The notes beneath the pieces were generated by a model, which was not told where the DNA came from, did not search any database, and saw nothing but the letters and a program-made list of their open reading frames with translations. A stretch of 64,000 bases of DNA from Agromyces agglutinans. GTDB lineage: Bacteria > Actinomycetota > Actinomycetes > Actinomycetales > Microbacteriaceae. The stretch lies in contig NZ_WJIF01000003.1 in NCBI RefSeq assembly GCF_009647605.1, forward strand, positions 186,001 to 250,000. The letters run 5' to 3'. Position 1 is the stretch's first letter. The number at the start of each line of letters is the position of its first letter. The position numbers and the translations under genes are program-made. This document shows, in pieces, positions 26,734 through 34,532 of the stretch.

Positions 26734-27419
26734 GGATCCTGGTCGCCGACGACGACGCGCAACTGCTGCGGGCGCTGCGCATCACGCTCGCGGCCCGCGG
26801 CTACGAGGTGCTCACCGCGAGCGACGGCGCCGAGGCGATCGACCTCGTCGCGAACGGCCATCCCGACCTCGTGCTGCTCGACCTCGGCATGCCGCGCATC
26901 GACGGACTCGACGTGATCCGCGCGGTTCGGGCGTGGTCGGGCGTGCCGATCCTCGTGCTCTCGGGGCGCACCGACTCGGCCGAGAAGGTCGAGGCCCTCG
27001 ACGCCGGCGCCGACGACTACGTGACGAAGCCGTTCGCGATGGACGAGCTGCTCGCCCGCATCCGCGCGCGGGCCAGGCAATCGGCCACGGGCGACGAACC
27101 CGCAGCGACGACGCGCATCGGCGACCTCGTCGTCGACCTCGCCGCGAAGACGGTCCGTCGCGACGGCGAGACCAGGGGTGGGGCATCCGTTCGGCTGACG
27201 CCGACCGAGTGGCGGCTGCTCGAGCTGTTCCTGCGCAACCCCGGCCGGCTGCTCACGCGCGAGATGCTGCTCGCCGACGTCTGGGGCCCGTACCACCGCA
27301 ACGACGCCGGCTACCTGCGCCTGTACGTCTCGCAGCTGCGGCGCAAGCTCGAGCCGGTGCCGGCCGAGCCGCGCCACTTCCTGAACGAGCCGGGCCTCGG
27401 CTACCGCTTCGAGCCGTAG
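26730..27419 (+). CDS. kdpE: KdpE response regulator
   Basis: OmpR-family response regulator of 229 residues activating kdpFABC. The receiver has the acidic pocket (Asp8, Asp9), phospho-acceptor Asp51 and Lys100; the C-terminal winged helix ends in the recognition helix region and the GLGYRFEP tail. It starts ATGA-overlapped with kdpD. The last 57 bp before the stop recur almost exactly at 28229-28285, in frame and followed by a different 11-residue tail, so the present C-terminus may be a recombination product. Confidence 0.95.
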   Translation: MRILVADDDAQLLRALRITLAARGYEVLTASDGAEAIDLVANGHPDLVLLDLGMPRIDGLDVIRAVRAWSGVPILVLSGRTDSAEKVEALDAGADDYVTKPFAMDELLARIRARARQSATGDEPAATTRIGDLVVDLAAKTVRRDGETRGGASVRLTPTEWRLLELFLRNPGRLLTREMLLADVWGPYHRNDAGYLRLYVSQLRRKLEPVPAEPRHFLNEPGLGYRFEP

Positions 27420-27531
27420 CCATCGGCACCCTCAGCCGCACCAGCGCGATGTCCGGAAGCCGCCGGAGTCCGGTCCGCCGCACCGCGAGGCTGGGAAGCC
27501 CGACACCACCACTCCTGGAAGGCGGCCCGAC

Positions 27532-28212
27532 GTGGCAATGGCGACCGCGATCGACGCGCACGCGAACAGCACCCGGCACACGGCGGTCTCGCCGGCGATC
27601 CTCTACTTCGGCACGCAGGTGTCGTTGCTGTCGACCGTCGACGACGAGGGCCACCCGAACCTCGCCCCGAACTCCTCGGTGTGGTGGCTGGGGCAGACCG
27701 CGATGCTCGGCGTCGCCGCCCGAAGCCAGACCGGCCGGAACCTCGTCGCCAACGGCGAGGCGGTGATCAACCTGCCCTCGGTCGACCGGGTCGACGCGGT
27801 CGACCGGCTCGCGCTCACGACCGGGCGCGACCCGGTCTCGGAACGGAAGGCGGCCGCGGGGTACCGGCACGTGCGCGACAAGTTCGCGGCGGCCGGGCTC
27901 CGCCCGCTGCCCGCCGAGACCGTCTCGCCGCCTCGAGTGGCCGAGTTCCCGGTGCACCTCGAGGGCCGGGTCGTCGCGATCCATCCGATGGGCGGTGCCG
28001 CGACGCCCGAGGAGGCCGACACCCTCGCCGTCGAGCTCGGCATCACTCGAGTGCACGTCGTCGAGTCGCTGCAGGTGCCAGGGCATCCGAACCGCATCGA
28101 CCCGGAGCGGTGGCGCCCGCTCATGCTGAGCTTCCAGCGCTTCTTCGGGCCCGGCGCGGAGGCGATGCCCTCGCGCCTCGCGAGCATCGACGAGGAGTGG
28201 TACCGCGGCTGA
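27532..28212 (+). CDS. Flavin reductase family protein
   Basis: Predicted FMN-binding split-barrel protein of 226 residues. The N-terminal half (about 20-120) has the flavin reductase pattern (VSLLSTVDDEGHPNLAP, QTGRNLVANGEAVINLPS), resembling proteins annotated as flavin reductase or pyridoxamine-oxidase-like. The GTG start at 27532 is preceded by GGAAGG; an ATG two codons later is also possible. It is bracketed by two copies of the kdpE 3' end, which suggests it arrived or was moved as a unit. Partner enzyme unknown. Confidence 0.82.
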   Translation: MAMATAIDAHANSTRHTAVSPAILYFGTQVSLLSTVDDEGHPNLAPNSSVWWLGQTAMLGVAARSQTGRNLVANGEAVINLPSVDRVDAVDRLALTTGRDPVSERKAAAGYRHVRDKFAAAGLRPLPAETVSPPRVAEFPVHLEGRVVAIHPMGGAATPEEADTLAVELGITRVHVVESLQVPGHPNRIDPERWRPLMLSFQRFFGPGAEAMPSRLASIDEEWYRG

Positions 28213-28228
28213 CGGAGCCGGAGCCGCC

Positions 28229-28318
28229 GTGCCGGCCGAGCCGCGGCACTTCCTGAACGAGCCGGGTCTCGGCTACCGCTTCGAGGCCCAGCCCGAGCCC
28301 GAGGCCGGCACGGACTGA
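28229..28318 (+). pseudogene. Duplicated 3' end of kdpE (remnant)
   Basis: Bases 28229-28285 match 27357-27413 at 55 of 57 positions. Both differences are synonymous in the kdpE frame (CGC/CGG Arg, GGC/GGT Gly). The frame then continues through an 11-residue tail ending GTD and a TGA at 28316. There is no start or receiver domain, so this is a 29-codon fragment of a kdpE-like gene left downstream of the flavin reductase gene. Confidence 0.85.
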
Positions 28319-29262
28319 GCCGCGGGCAGTCCGCACAGCTCGGCGCTGTCGCGCCAGAGCGCGATCATCGCCTCGTCGTCGGCTGCGAGCGGCGGCACCG
28401 GGCGCCAGCCCAACCGTCCCGACCGCAGTACGGCGTACGACCACGGACCGGCGTCGCCACGATCCGGCGGGCGCACGAACCCGAGGGCGAGGTCGGCGAG
28501 CGCGCGACCGGATGCCTCGGGCCGGTTGGACTCGGGCGAGAGCCGGCGCAGCGGACCCGCGAGGAGCCGCCACCCGATCCGCGCGGGCAGCGGCAGGTCG
28601 CGCACGAGTCCGGTGCCGGGCGTCTCCCCGGGGCAGAACGCGATGCCGGTCAGGTGCCGTCCGGGTGCGGCGATCCCCGTGTCGACGGCGCGGGCGGTCA
28701 GCACGGCGCACAGCTTCGCCGTCGTGTACGCCCTCCGACCGGCGACACGCGGCCGCGCGTCGAGTTCGTGGTCGCGCTCGGGGTGGGCGAGCCGGCGCGC
28801 GTCGGCGTGGCGCGGCAGCGGGAAGCGCGCGTGCTCGGCCGGGTCGTGCGTCCCGCTCGTGGTGAACACGACGGTCGCGTCGTCGGCCAGGCGATCGAGC
28901 AGGAGGCGCAGCAAGAGCGCGTGCGCCAGGTGATCGACCTGGAAGGTCGTCTCGAAGCCGTCGACGGTGCGCCCGTCGGCGTCGGGTCGCACGATGCCGG
29001 CGTTGAGCACCATCGAGTCGATGCGGCCGTCGCCGTGGCGCCCGGTCGCTGGGGCGCCAGCATCGAGCCACTCGCGCACCGCGTCGGCGAACGCGCGCAC
29101 GCTCGCGAGCGACGCGAGGTCGAGCGGCCTGGCCTCGAGGCCGTCGGGCACCGCGCCGCGCGCGCCGACCAGCAGTCGCGTGCCGGGCGTTCGGGAAATG
29201 CGGCGCGCGGAGATCTCGCCGAAGCCCGAGGAACCGCCCGTCATGATCACGTTCCGCATCAT
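28273..29262 (-). CDS. Short-chain dehydrogenase/reductase
   Basis: NAD(P)-dependent oxidoreductase of 329 residues. The cofactor loop TGGSSGFG is at the N-terminus, followed by LNAGI and the active-site YTTAK (Tyr-x-x-x-Lys). A long C-terminal region (about 230-329) resembles retinol dehydrogenase-like SDRs. The ATG at 29262 is chosen because GGAGGCGG precedes it; earlier in-frame ATGs would enter the tetR promoter. Its stop codon and last residues lie antisense within the kdpE remnant, so the C-terminus may have been altered by that event. It is divergent from the tetR gene, its probable regulator. Confidence 0.83.
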   Translation of the reverse strand: MMRNVIMTGGSSGFGEISARRISRTPGTRLLVGARGAVPDGLEARPLDLASLASVRAFADAVREWLDAGAPATGRHGDGRIDSMVLNAGIVRPDADGRTVDGFETTFQVDHLAHALLLRLLLDRLADDATVVFTTSGTHDPAEHARFPLPRHADARRLAHPERDHELDARPRVAGRRAYTTAKLCAVLTARAVDTGIAAPGRHLTGIAFCPGETPGTGLVRDLPLPARIGWRLLAGPLRRLSPESNRPEASGRALADLALGFVRPPDRGDAGPWSYAVLRSGRLGWRPVPPLAADDEAMIALWRDSAELCGLPAAQSVPASGSGWASKR

Positions 29263-29302
29263 CCGCCTCCAATACGAGACCCGAGTTTCGATACTCTGGT
29301 TG

Positions 29303-29308
29303 TATATT
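29303..29308 (+). promoter_or_regulatory. -10 box of tetR-like gene
   Basis: TATATT ends 6 nt before the GTG at 29315, indicating a leaderless transcript. The sequence just upstream (29272-29300) contains an imperfect inverted repeat, ATACGAGAC against GTTTCGATA, a possible TetR operator shared with the divergent SDR gene. Confidence 0.5.
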
Positions 29309-29314
29309 CGCACC

Positions 29315-29929
29315 GTGACCATCACGCGTCAAGGCCCGGGGCGACCGCGCGACCGCGAGATCGACGACGCGGTGCTGCGCGCCGCACGCGAGCTGCTCGC
29401 CGAGACCGGGTACGACGGGGTGACGATGGACGAGACGGCCGTGCGGGCCGGTACCTCGAAGGCCGCGATCTACCGCCGGTACCGTTCGAAGGCCGAGCTG
29501 CTGTTCGCCGCGGCCGTGCATCCGCCGGGCCCGTCGGCCCCCGCCGACACCGGCACGCTGCACGGCGACCTCCTCGCCCTCGCCGGCCGAATCCGCGACG
29601 ACCTGGCCTCGCCGGGCGCGCGCGAGGTGGCGGCCCACCTCATCGCCGAGATCGGGCGCGCGCCCGACGTCGCCGATCGGCTGCGCGAGCGATTCGTCGC
29701 CTTCGAGCGCGAGCAGATCCGCGACGTCCTGGCGAGGGCCGCGTCCCGCGGCGAACTCGAGCCCGAGCTCGATCCGGACGCCGACCGGATCGCCGCGCAC
29801 GCCCTGCTCGGCGGAGCCCTCTTCTTCACGACGATGGTCATCGGCGACGACCTCGACGACGGGGTGCTCGCCGGCGTCGTCGCGGTGCTCATTCGCGGGC
29901 TCGCCGCGCCGACGACGCCACCGGGCTGA
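29315..29929 (+). CDS. TetR family transcriptional regulator
   Basis: Repressor-type regulator of 204 residues. The N-terminal HTH (about 25-60) contains GVTMDETAVRAGTSKAAIYRRYRSKAEL split over helices 2-4, matching TetR/AcrR proteins; the C-terminal ligand domain resembles TetR_C_16-like families. The GTG start is placed by the -10 box 6 nt upstream. It is divergent from the SDR gene with about 50 bp between, the usual arrangement for local control. Confidence 0.87.
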   Translation: MTITRQGPGRPRDREIDDAVLRAARELLAETGYDGVTMDETAVRAGTSKAAIYRRYRSKAELLFAAAVHPPGPSAPADTGTLHGDLLALAGRIRDDLASPGAREVAAHLIAEIGRAPDVADRLRERFVAFEREQIRDVLARAASRGELEPELDPDADRIAAHALLGGALFFTTMVIGDDLDDGVLAGVVAVLIRGLAAPTTPPG

Positions 29930-29946
29930 GCCGATATCGCTCCCGC

Positions 29947-30078
29947 CCGGGAAGCCGACGAGACACGATCCCGCCCTCACCGGGAAGCCGACGAGACACG
30001 ATCCCGCCCTCACCGGGAAACCGACGAGACACGATCCCTCCCTCACCGGGAAACCGACGAGACACGATGCCTCACCCC
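29947..30078. repeat. 33-bp tandem direct repeat, four copies
   Basis: Units start at 29947, 29980, 30013 and 30046. The core CCGACGAGACACGAT is constant, with a few substitutions elsewhere (GGGAAG versus GGGAAA; CCCGCC versus CCTCCC). The unit length is a multiple of three, so several frames are open, but no start, ribosome site or codon pattern supports a gene. There are no unique spacers, so it is not a CRISPR array. Confidence 0.9.
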
Positions 30079-30081
30079 GAA

Positions 30082-30120
30082 GCCGGGAGAAAAGTATCCG
30101 GCGGATACTTTTCTCCCGGC
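30082..30120. terminator. Perfect 18-bp stem hairpin (candidate terminator)
   Basis: Arms GCCGGGAGAAAAGTATCC and its exact complement are separated by a 3-nt GGC loop. The stem is mixed in composition and has no U-run after it, so an intrinsic terminator is only one option. It directly follows the 33-bp repeats and separates tetR from rlmC. Confidence 0.65.
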
Positions 30121-30188
30121 CTCCGGAGGGGAACATCGTCGCGCGAGGGAGGGCGTGATGGCGCGCCTCGCCTCGGCGTGATCGCGCC

Positions 30189-30194
30189 TAGCCT
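30189..30194 (+). promoter_or_regulatory. -10 box of rlmC
   Basis: TAGCCT ends 6 nt before the GTG at 30201. The G-run between could alternatively act as a ribosome site on a longer transcript. Confidence 0.5.
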
Positions 30195-30200
30195 TGGGGG

Positions 30201-31364
30201 GTGCAGTGTGCGTACTTCGACGCCGGGCGATGCCGATCGTGCTCGCTGATGGGCGAGCCGTACCCGCAGCAGCTCGCCGGCAAGCAGGCGCACGCCGAGG
30301 CGCTGCTCGCGCCCTTCGGTGTCGGCGAGTGGCTGGCGCCGGTCGCGAGTGCCGAGTCGTCGTACCGCAACAAGGCGAAGATGGTCGTCGGCGGCACGAT
30401 CGACCGGCCGACGATCGGGATCCTCGACGCCGACGGGCACGGCATCGACCTGCAGGCCTGCGGCATCTGCTCACCCGGCCACCGCGCGGCGTTCCCCACC
30501 ATCGCCCGATTCATCACGCGCGCCGCGATCACGCCGTACGACGTGGCATCCCGCACCGGCGAGCTGAAGCACCTCATCGTCACCGAGTCGCCCGACGGCG
30601 AGCTCATGATCCGGTTCGTGCTGCGCTCGACCGAGCCCGTCGCCCGCCTCCGCAAGCACCTGCCCTCGCTGCTCGGCGACCTGCCGAACGCGAGGGTCGT
30701 CACGGCGAACCTCCTGCCCGAGCACAAGGCCGTGCTCGAAGGCGCCGAAGAGGTCGTGCTCACCGCCCAGCAGACGCTGCCGATGCGCCTCAACGACGTG
30801 ACCATGCACCTGCGGCCGCAGAGCTTCTTCCAGACCAACACGGAGATCGCCGCGGCGCTCTACGCCGAGGCCCGCGACTGGATCCGCCAGCTCGCACCGG
30901 ATTCCGCCTGGGATCTCTACTCCGGCGTCGGCGGCTTCGCGCTGCACCTCGCCGGGTCGGGTGCGGATGCCGCGACCGAGGTCACCGGCCCGCTCGTCAC
31001 CGGCATCGAGACGAGCCTCGAGGCGGTCGCGAGCGCCGAACTCAGTCGAACGGATGCCGCGCTCGAACGCGTGCGCTTCGCCGCGGGCGACGCAACGGCC
31101 TTCGCCCTGGGCGCGTCACCGGCCGAGGCTCCCGACCTCGTCGTCGTGAACCCGCCGCGCCGCGGCATCGGCGCCGACCTCGCGGCCTGGCTCGAGGCAT
31201 CCGGGATCGGACACGTGCTCTACTCGAGCTGCAACGCCGCCTCGCTCGCGCGCGACCTGCGCGCGATGCCGTCGCTGCGCCCGGTGCGGGCGCGCGTGTT
31301 CGACATGTTCCCGCAGACGACGCACTTCGAGGTCATGGTGCTGCTGGAGCGCGTCGCGGCATAG
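30201..31364 (+). CDS. rlmC: 23S rRNA (uracil-C5)-methyltransferase RlmC-like
   Basis: SAM-dependent methyltransferase of the RumA/RumB/TrmA family, 387 residues. The iron-sulfur cysteines Cys3, Cys11, Cys14 and Cys87 sit at the positions I know for Escherichia coli RlmC. The SAM loop is LYSGVGGFALHLAG, followed by VVNPPRRGIG, and the catalytic Cys344 is in YSSCNAASLARDL. The predicted reaction is C5-methylation of U747 in 23S rRNA. The GTG start keeps Cys3 in place. It converges on the ECF sigma gene with 10 bp between. Confidence 0.88.
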   Translation: MQCAYFDAGRCRSCSLMGEPYPQQLAGKQAHAEALLAPFGVGEWLAPVASAESSYRNKAKMVVGGTIDRPTIGILDADGHGIDLQACGICSPGHRAAFPTIARFITRAAITPYDVASRTGELKHLIVTESPDGELMIRFVLRSTEPVARLRKHLPSLLGDLPNARVVTANLLPEHKAVLEGAEEVVLTAQQTLPMRLNDVTMHLRPQSFFQTNTEIAAALYAEARDWIRQLAPDSAWDLYSGVGGFALHLAGSGADAATEVTGPLVTGIETSLEAVASAELSRTDAALERVRFAAGDATAFALGASPAEAPDLVVVNPPRRGIGADLAAWLEASGIGHVLYSSCNAASLARDLRAMPSLRPVRARVFDMFPQTTHFEVMVLLERVAA

Positions 31365-31374
31365 CCCTGCGCGG

Positions 31375-32682
31375 TCAGCACGCGGCGCGCTGCTGGCAGA
31401 ACCGGCGCACCGGCTCGGTCGGCACGTCCTCGGCGAGCCGCGCATACTGCTCGGCCGCTCGGCCGCGCTGCCCGTTCCTCCAGGCCAGGTCGGCGAGCGC
31501 CAGCCGGGCATCGAGCGCGGCGTACGGAGTGGACTCGTGGGCGAGCATCTGCAGTTCCCGCTCGATCGACCGCAGTGATGCGCTCCGCTCACCCGACGGC
31601 GGAGCCTGCAGCGCCCGATGCGTCTCGGCGACGAGTCGTGCGACCGTCACGGACGGCGCGCCCCATGCGCGTTCGAGGGCGCGGTAGAACGCGACGACCA
31701 GGTCCCAGTCCGTTTCGGCGAAGGTCGGCGCCGAGCTGTGCAGGCCCGCGATCGCCGCCTCGAGGACGAACCGTCCGTCGCCGCGGTCCGCAGCGGCGGT
31801 CGCGTCGGCCAGGCCGGCCTCGATCAGGGGTCGGTCCCATCGGCCGCGGTCGACCTCGTCGAGCGGCACTGCCGCACCTCCCGCATCGAGCCGACCCGGC
31901 CGTCGGGCGAGGCCGAGCCGGATGACGGCGCGCAACCCCCGCACCTCCGCGTCGTCGGGATACTCGGCCACGAGCGCGTCGGCGATCGACAACGCCTGAC
32001 GGCCGAGATCGTCCAGCGGCGTGCGCGGATCTAGCACGTCGCGATGCGCGACGGTGAACATGCCCGCCACGCTCGCGAGCACGACCGGCAGTCGCACGAG
32101 CCGCTCAGGCGCGTCGGGCACCCGGAACCGTCCGCGCGCCTCCGCGAGCGCGCGCTTCGCGCGGGTCAGCCGCGCCGCAGCAGCGGTCGCCTGGATTCCG
32201 AGGTGCGCCGCGATGCGGGCGATGTCCAGCCCGCAGACCAGCCGCAGGGCGAGGACGAGTCTCGCCTGCTCGGTGAGCGCCGGGTCGCACGCGACGAACA
32301 GCAGCGCCAGGCGGTCGTCGAGCACGCCGTACCGCGAGTCGAGACCGGATGTCCCGTCCGCGACATCCGGCTCGCTCTCGACGGTCGCGAGCTCAGCCGC
32401 GAACCGATGCGCGTACCGCTGCTCGGCGGCGAGCCGGCGGCGGTCGTCGATCCAGGCGCGCTTGCCGACGGCGGTGCACCACGCGGCCAGGGAGCCGAGC
32501 ACCCCGCCGTCGCCGGTGTGGGCGACGGCCCGGGCGAACGCCTCGGCGGCGTACTCCTGCGCGTCGTCGATGCTGCCCGTGTAGCCGGCGAGCGCTCGCA
32601 CGACCCGCGGCCAGGCGTCGGCGAAATCGTCGCCCAGGCCCGTGACGGCCTGGTTCACGCGGTCGGGAACACCTTGCGCCAC
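31375..32682 (-). CDS. ECF sigma factor, ECF42-like, with long C-terminal extension
   Basis: RNA polymerase sigma factor of about 435 residues. Region 2 (about 20-90) and region 4 (about 125-180, with LDIARIAAHLGIQATAAAARL) are followed by a DUF6596-like, TPR-like C-terminal extension of about 250 residues that contains helical repeats and an unusual CQQRAAC end. This layout, beside a DGPF protein, is the hallmark of group ECF42. No anti-sigma gene is present, as expected for that group. The start at 32682 overlaps the DGPF gene by 28 nt; a GTG at 32661 is an alternative. Confidence 0.88.
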   Translation of the reverse strand: MAQGVPDRVNQAVTGLGDDFADAWPRVVRALAGYTGSIDDAQEYAAEAFARAVAHTGDGGVLGSLAAWCTAVGKRAWIDDRRRLAAEQRYAHRFAAELATVESEPDVADGTSGLDSRYGVLDDRLALLFVACDPALTEQARLVLALRLVCGLDIARIAAHLGIQATAAAARLTRAKRALAEARGRFRVPDAPERLVRLPVVLASVAGMFTVAHRDVLDPRTPLDDLGRQALSIADALVAEYPDDAEVRGLRAVIRLGLARRPGRLDAGGAAVPLDEVDRGRWDRPLIEAGLADATAAADRGDGRFVLEAAIAGLHSSAPTFAETDWDLVVAFYRALERAWGAPSVTVARLVAETHRALQAPPSGERSASLRSIERELQMLAHESTPYAALDARLALADLAWRNGQRGRAAEQYARLAEDVPTEPVRRFCQQRAAC

Positions 32683-33041
32683 TCGACGTGTCCTCGAGTC
32701 GGTACGAGCGCGGCGATACGACGGGCGAGTTCCTCGTCGTCGGTCTCGACGAGGTAGAACCCCGAGACCACCTCGGTCGTGTCGGGATACGGCCCGTCGG
32801 AGTAGACCGCGTCCTGCTCGACGCGGTCGCCCGACCCGGGCTGCACGCGCCCGCCGTACCTCGCGTTCTGCAGCGCCGAGCCGCCGACGAGGCGGGCCCC
32901 GAGACGCGCGACCGCCTCTTGGAACGCCTGGTGCGCGGGGAAGTTCGACTCGGCTCCGCCATCCGGGACGCCGCGCCCGGGAAGGAAGGCGTCGGAGTCC
33001 CAGTCGGGCTCGTGGATGAGATAGACGTACTGATCGGTCAT
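32655..33041 (-). CDS. YCII-related DGPF domain protein
   Basis: Small protein of 128 residues of the YCII/DGPF family, with DGPYPDT in place of the usual DGPF(A/T)E motif and the fold's C-terminal REW-like HVEWRKVF end. The function of DGPF proteins is not established; they are the conserved targets and neighbours of ECF42 sigma factors. It lies directly upstream of and overlaps the sigma gene, behind a promoter matching the ECF42 consensus, so the pair probably forms a self-activating unit. Confidence 0.87.
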   Translation of the reverse strand: MTDQYVYLIHEPDWDSDAFLPGRGVPDGGAESNFPAHQAFQEAVARLGARLVGGSALQNARYGGRVQPGSGDRVEQDAVYSDGPYPDTTEVVSGFYLVETDDEELARRIAALVPTRGHVEWRKVFPTA

Positions 33042-33099
33042 GATGTCTCCCGTGACTCGGCCCTCGCGGGGCCCGTGACGACGTTCGTCACACCATGGT

Positions 33100-33126
33100 G
33101 ACGATGTCGGCCTCGGAAAATCGACA
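33100..33126 (-). promoter_or_regulatory. Candidate ECF42-dependent promoter of the DGPF-sigma operon
   Basis: On the minus strand TGTCGA (33121-33126) is followed after 17 nt by CGTC (33100-33103). This matches the published ECF42 promoter, TGTCGA in the -35 and CGA/TC in the -10 (recalled from work on Streptomyces venezuelae). The transcript would start about 50 nt before the DGPF gene. Overlapping GTGACGA inverted repeats lie just downstream. Confidence 0.7.
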
Positions 33127-33149
33127 TCGCCGCCGGATTCGCTCGCCGT

Positions 33150-34532
33150 TCATCCCCTGGAGGGGTACCCGCCGGCACGTCGCTCGCGCAGCGAGGCCGT
33201 GAGCCGGGCGAGTTCGGCGAGGCGCGCCTCGCGGCTGCGCGGCACGCCGGGCACGCCGGGGCGCTGCTGGTCGGCGCGCGGGCCGTCGAGCGGCCGGTGG
33301 CCGACACCCTGCTCGCCGAGCCACTCGAGGTAGGCCGGCAGGCGCGTGCGGAAGTCGCTCCACTCCAGCGGACCGCCGTTCCACGCGACCTCGGCGAAGG
33401 CGCCGAGCCGCGGGAAGACGGCGTAGTCGAGCCGCTCGCGCGTGTCGAGGTGCTCGCTCCAGACGTTGGCCTGCACGCCGATGACCCGTTCGGCGAACCA
33501 GCCGGGGGCTTCCTGCGGCACGGGGTCGAAGGAGGCGACGTCCTCGAGCGAGAGCACCGTGCCCACGGGGACCGGCTCGGCCGGGTCATCCGACTGGCGG
33601 TAGTCGAGGTAGGTCCACAGGTCGGGGCACAGCACGACGTCGTGCCCGAGCCGTGCGCCGAGCTCGGCGCCGACGGGACCGCGCCACGACGCGACGACCG
33701 CGTCCCGCGGAATGCCGGGCGCACCGCCCGTCGCACCCTCAGGCGCACCGCCCGTCGCACCGGCCGGCGCACCGCCCGTCGCACCGCCCTCGAGCATCTC
33801 GTCCCAGCCGATGACTCGCCGTCCGCGCCCGGCGAGGTGCGCGGCCACGCGTCCCAGGAACCAGGCCTGCAGCTCCGCCTCGTCGGCGAGGCCCCGCTCG
33901 CGTCTGAGCTCCTGCGTGCGGGGGTCGTCGCGCCAGCGGCGCTTCTGCGCCTCGTCGCCGCCGATGCCGACGACGTCGGCGTCGAACACGTCGCACACCT
34001 CGTCGAGCACGTCGCAGACGAACGCCAGCGTGGGCTCCTCGACGTTCAGCACCTCGTCGGAGATGCCGAATCGGGTCCACGGCTCGCGCACGCGCTCGCG
34101 CACCGCGTCGGCGCCGCCGACGCCGTATTCGGGATACGCGGCGAGGATCGCGCTCGCGTGCCCCGGCACGTCGATCTCGGGCACGATTCGGATGCCGCGT
34201 TCGCCGGCGTACCGCACGAGGTCGCGCAGCTCGGCCTGGGTGTACCGCCCCTCGTGCGGCACGTCGTCGACCCACGATCGCGGCCCGTGGCCGACCTGCG
34301 ATCCGCTGCGCCGGCCGCCGACCGCGGTCAGGCGCGGATACCCGCGCACCTCGAACCGCCACCCCTGGTCGTCGGTGAGGTGCAGCTGCAGCACGTTGAG
34401 GCGGTGCGCGGCGAGGAGGTCGACGAACCGCAGCAGGTCGGGCATCGGGCGGAACCGGCGCGCGACATCGAGCATGACGCCGCGCCACGCGAACCGCGGC
34501 TCGCCGTCGAGGCGGAGGCCGGGCGCGCTCAC
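33150..34532 (-). CDS. Beta-N-acetylhexosaminidase, GH20 family
   Basis: Glycoside hydrolase removing terminal N-acetylhexosamine, 460 residues. It begins directly with the catalytic barrel (RGVMLDVARRFRP, LNVLQLHLTDDQGW, IVPEIDVPGHASA) and has the catalytic pair Asp193-Glu194 in GIGGDEAQ, later WDEM and VQANVWSEHL. The N-terminal GH20b domain usual in the family is absent, and no signal peptide is seen, so it looks cytoplasmic. A GATGGAPx octapeptide array interrupts the barrel at about residue 247-272. Its GTG overlaps the proC stop by 4 nt. Confidence 0.88.
   Translation of the reverse strand: MSAPGLRLDGEPRFAWRGVMLDVARRFRPMPDLLRFVDLLAAHRLNVLQLHLTDDQGWRFEVRGYPRLTAVGGRRSGSQVGHGPRSWVDDVPHEGRYTQAELRDLVRYAGERGIRIVPEIDVPGHASAILAAYPEYGVGGADAVRERVREPWTRFGISDEVLNVEEPTLAFVCDVLDEVCDVFDADVVGIGGDEAQKRRWRDDPRTQELRRERGLADEAELQAWFLGRVAAHLAGRGRRVIGWDEMLEGGATGGAPAGATGGAPEGATGGAPGIPRDAVVASWRGPVGAELGARLGHDVVLCPDLWTYLDYRQSDDPAEPVPVGTVLSLEDVASFDPVPQEAPGWFAERVIGVQANVWSEHLDTRERLDYAVFPRLGAFAEVAWNGGPLEWSDFRTRLPAYLEWLGEQGVGHRPLDGPRADQQRPGVPGVPRSREARLAELARLTASLRERRAGGYPSRG
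33721..33792. repeat. 24-bp tandem repeat, three copies, inside the GH20 gene
   Basis: Units begin GCACCGCCCGTCGCACC at 33721, 33745 and 33769, with variable last seven bases. They are in frame and encode an 8-residue Gly/Ala/Thr/Pro array inserted right after the WDEMLEGG segment. Confidence 0.88.

Noticed and set aside
29947..30078. CRISPR array candidate
   Set aside because: The 33-bp units are directly adjacent without unique spacers, and no cas gene is in the window.
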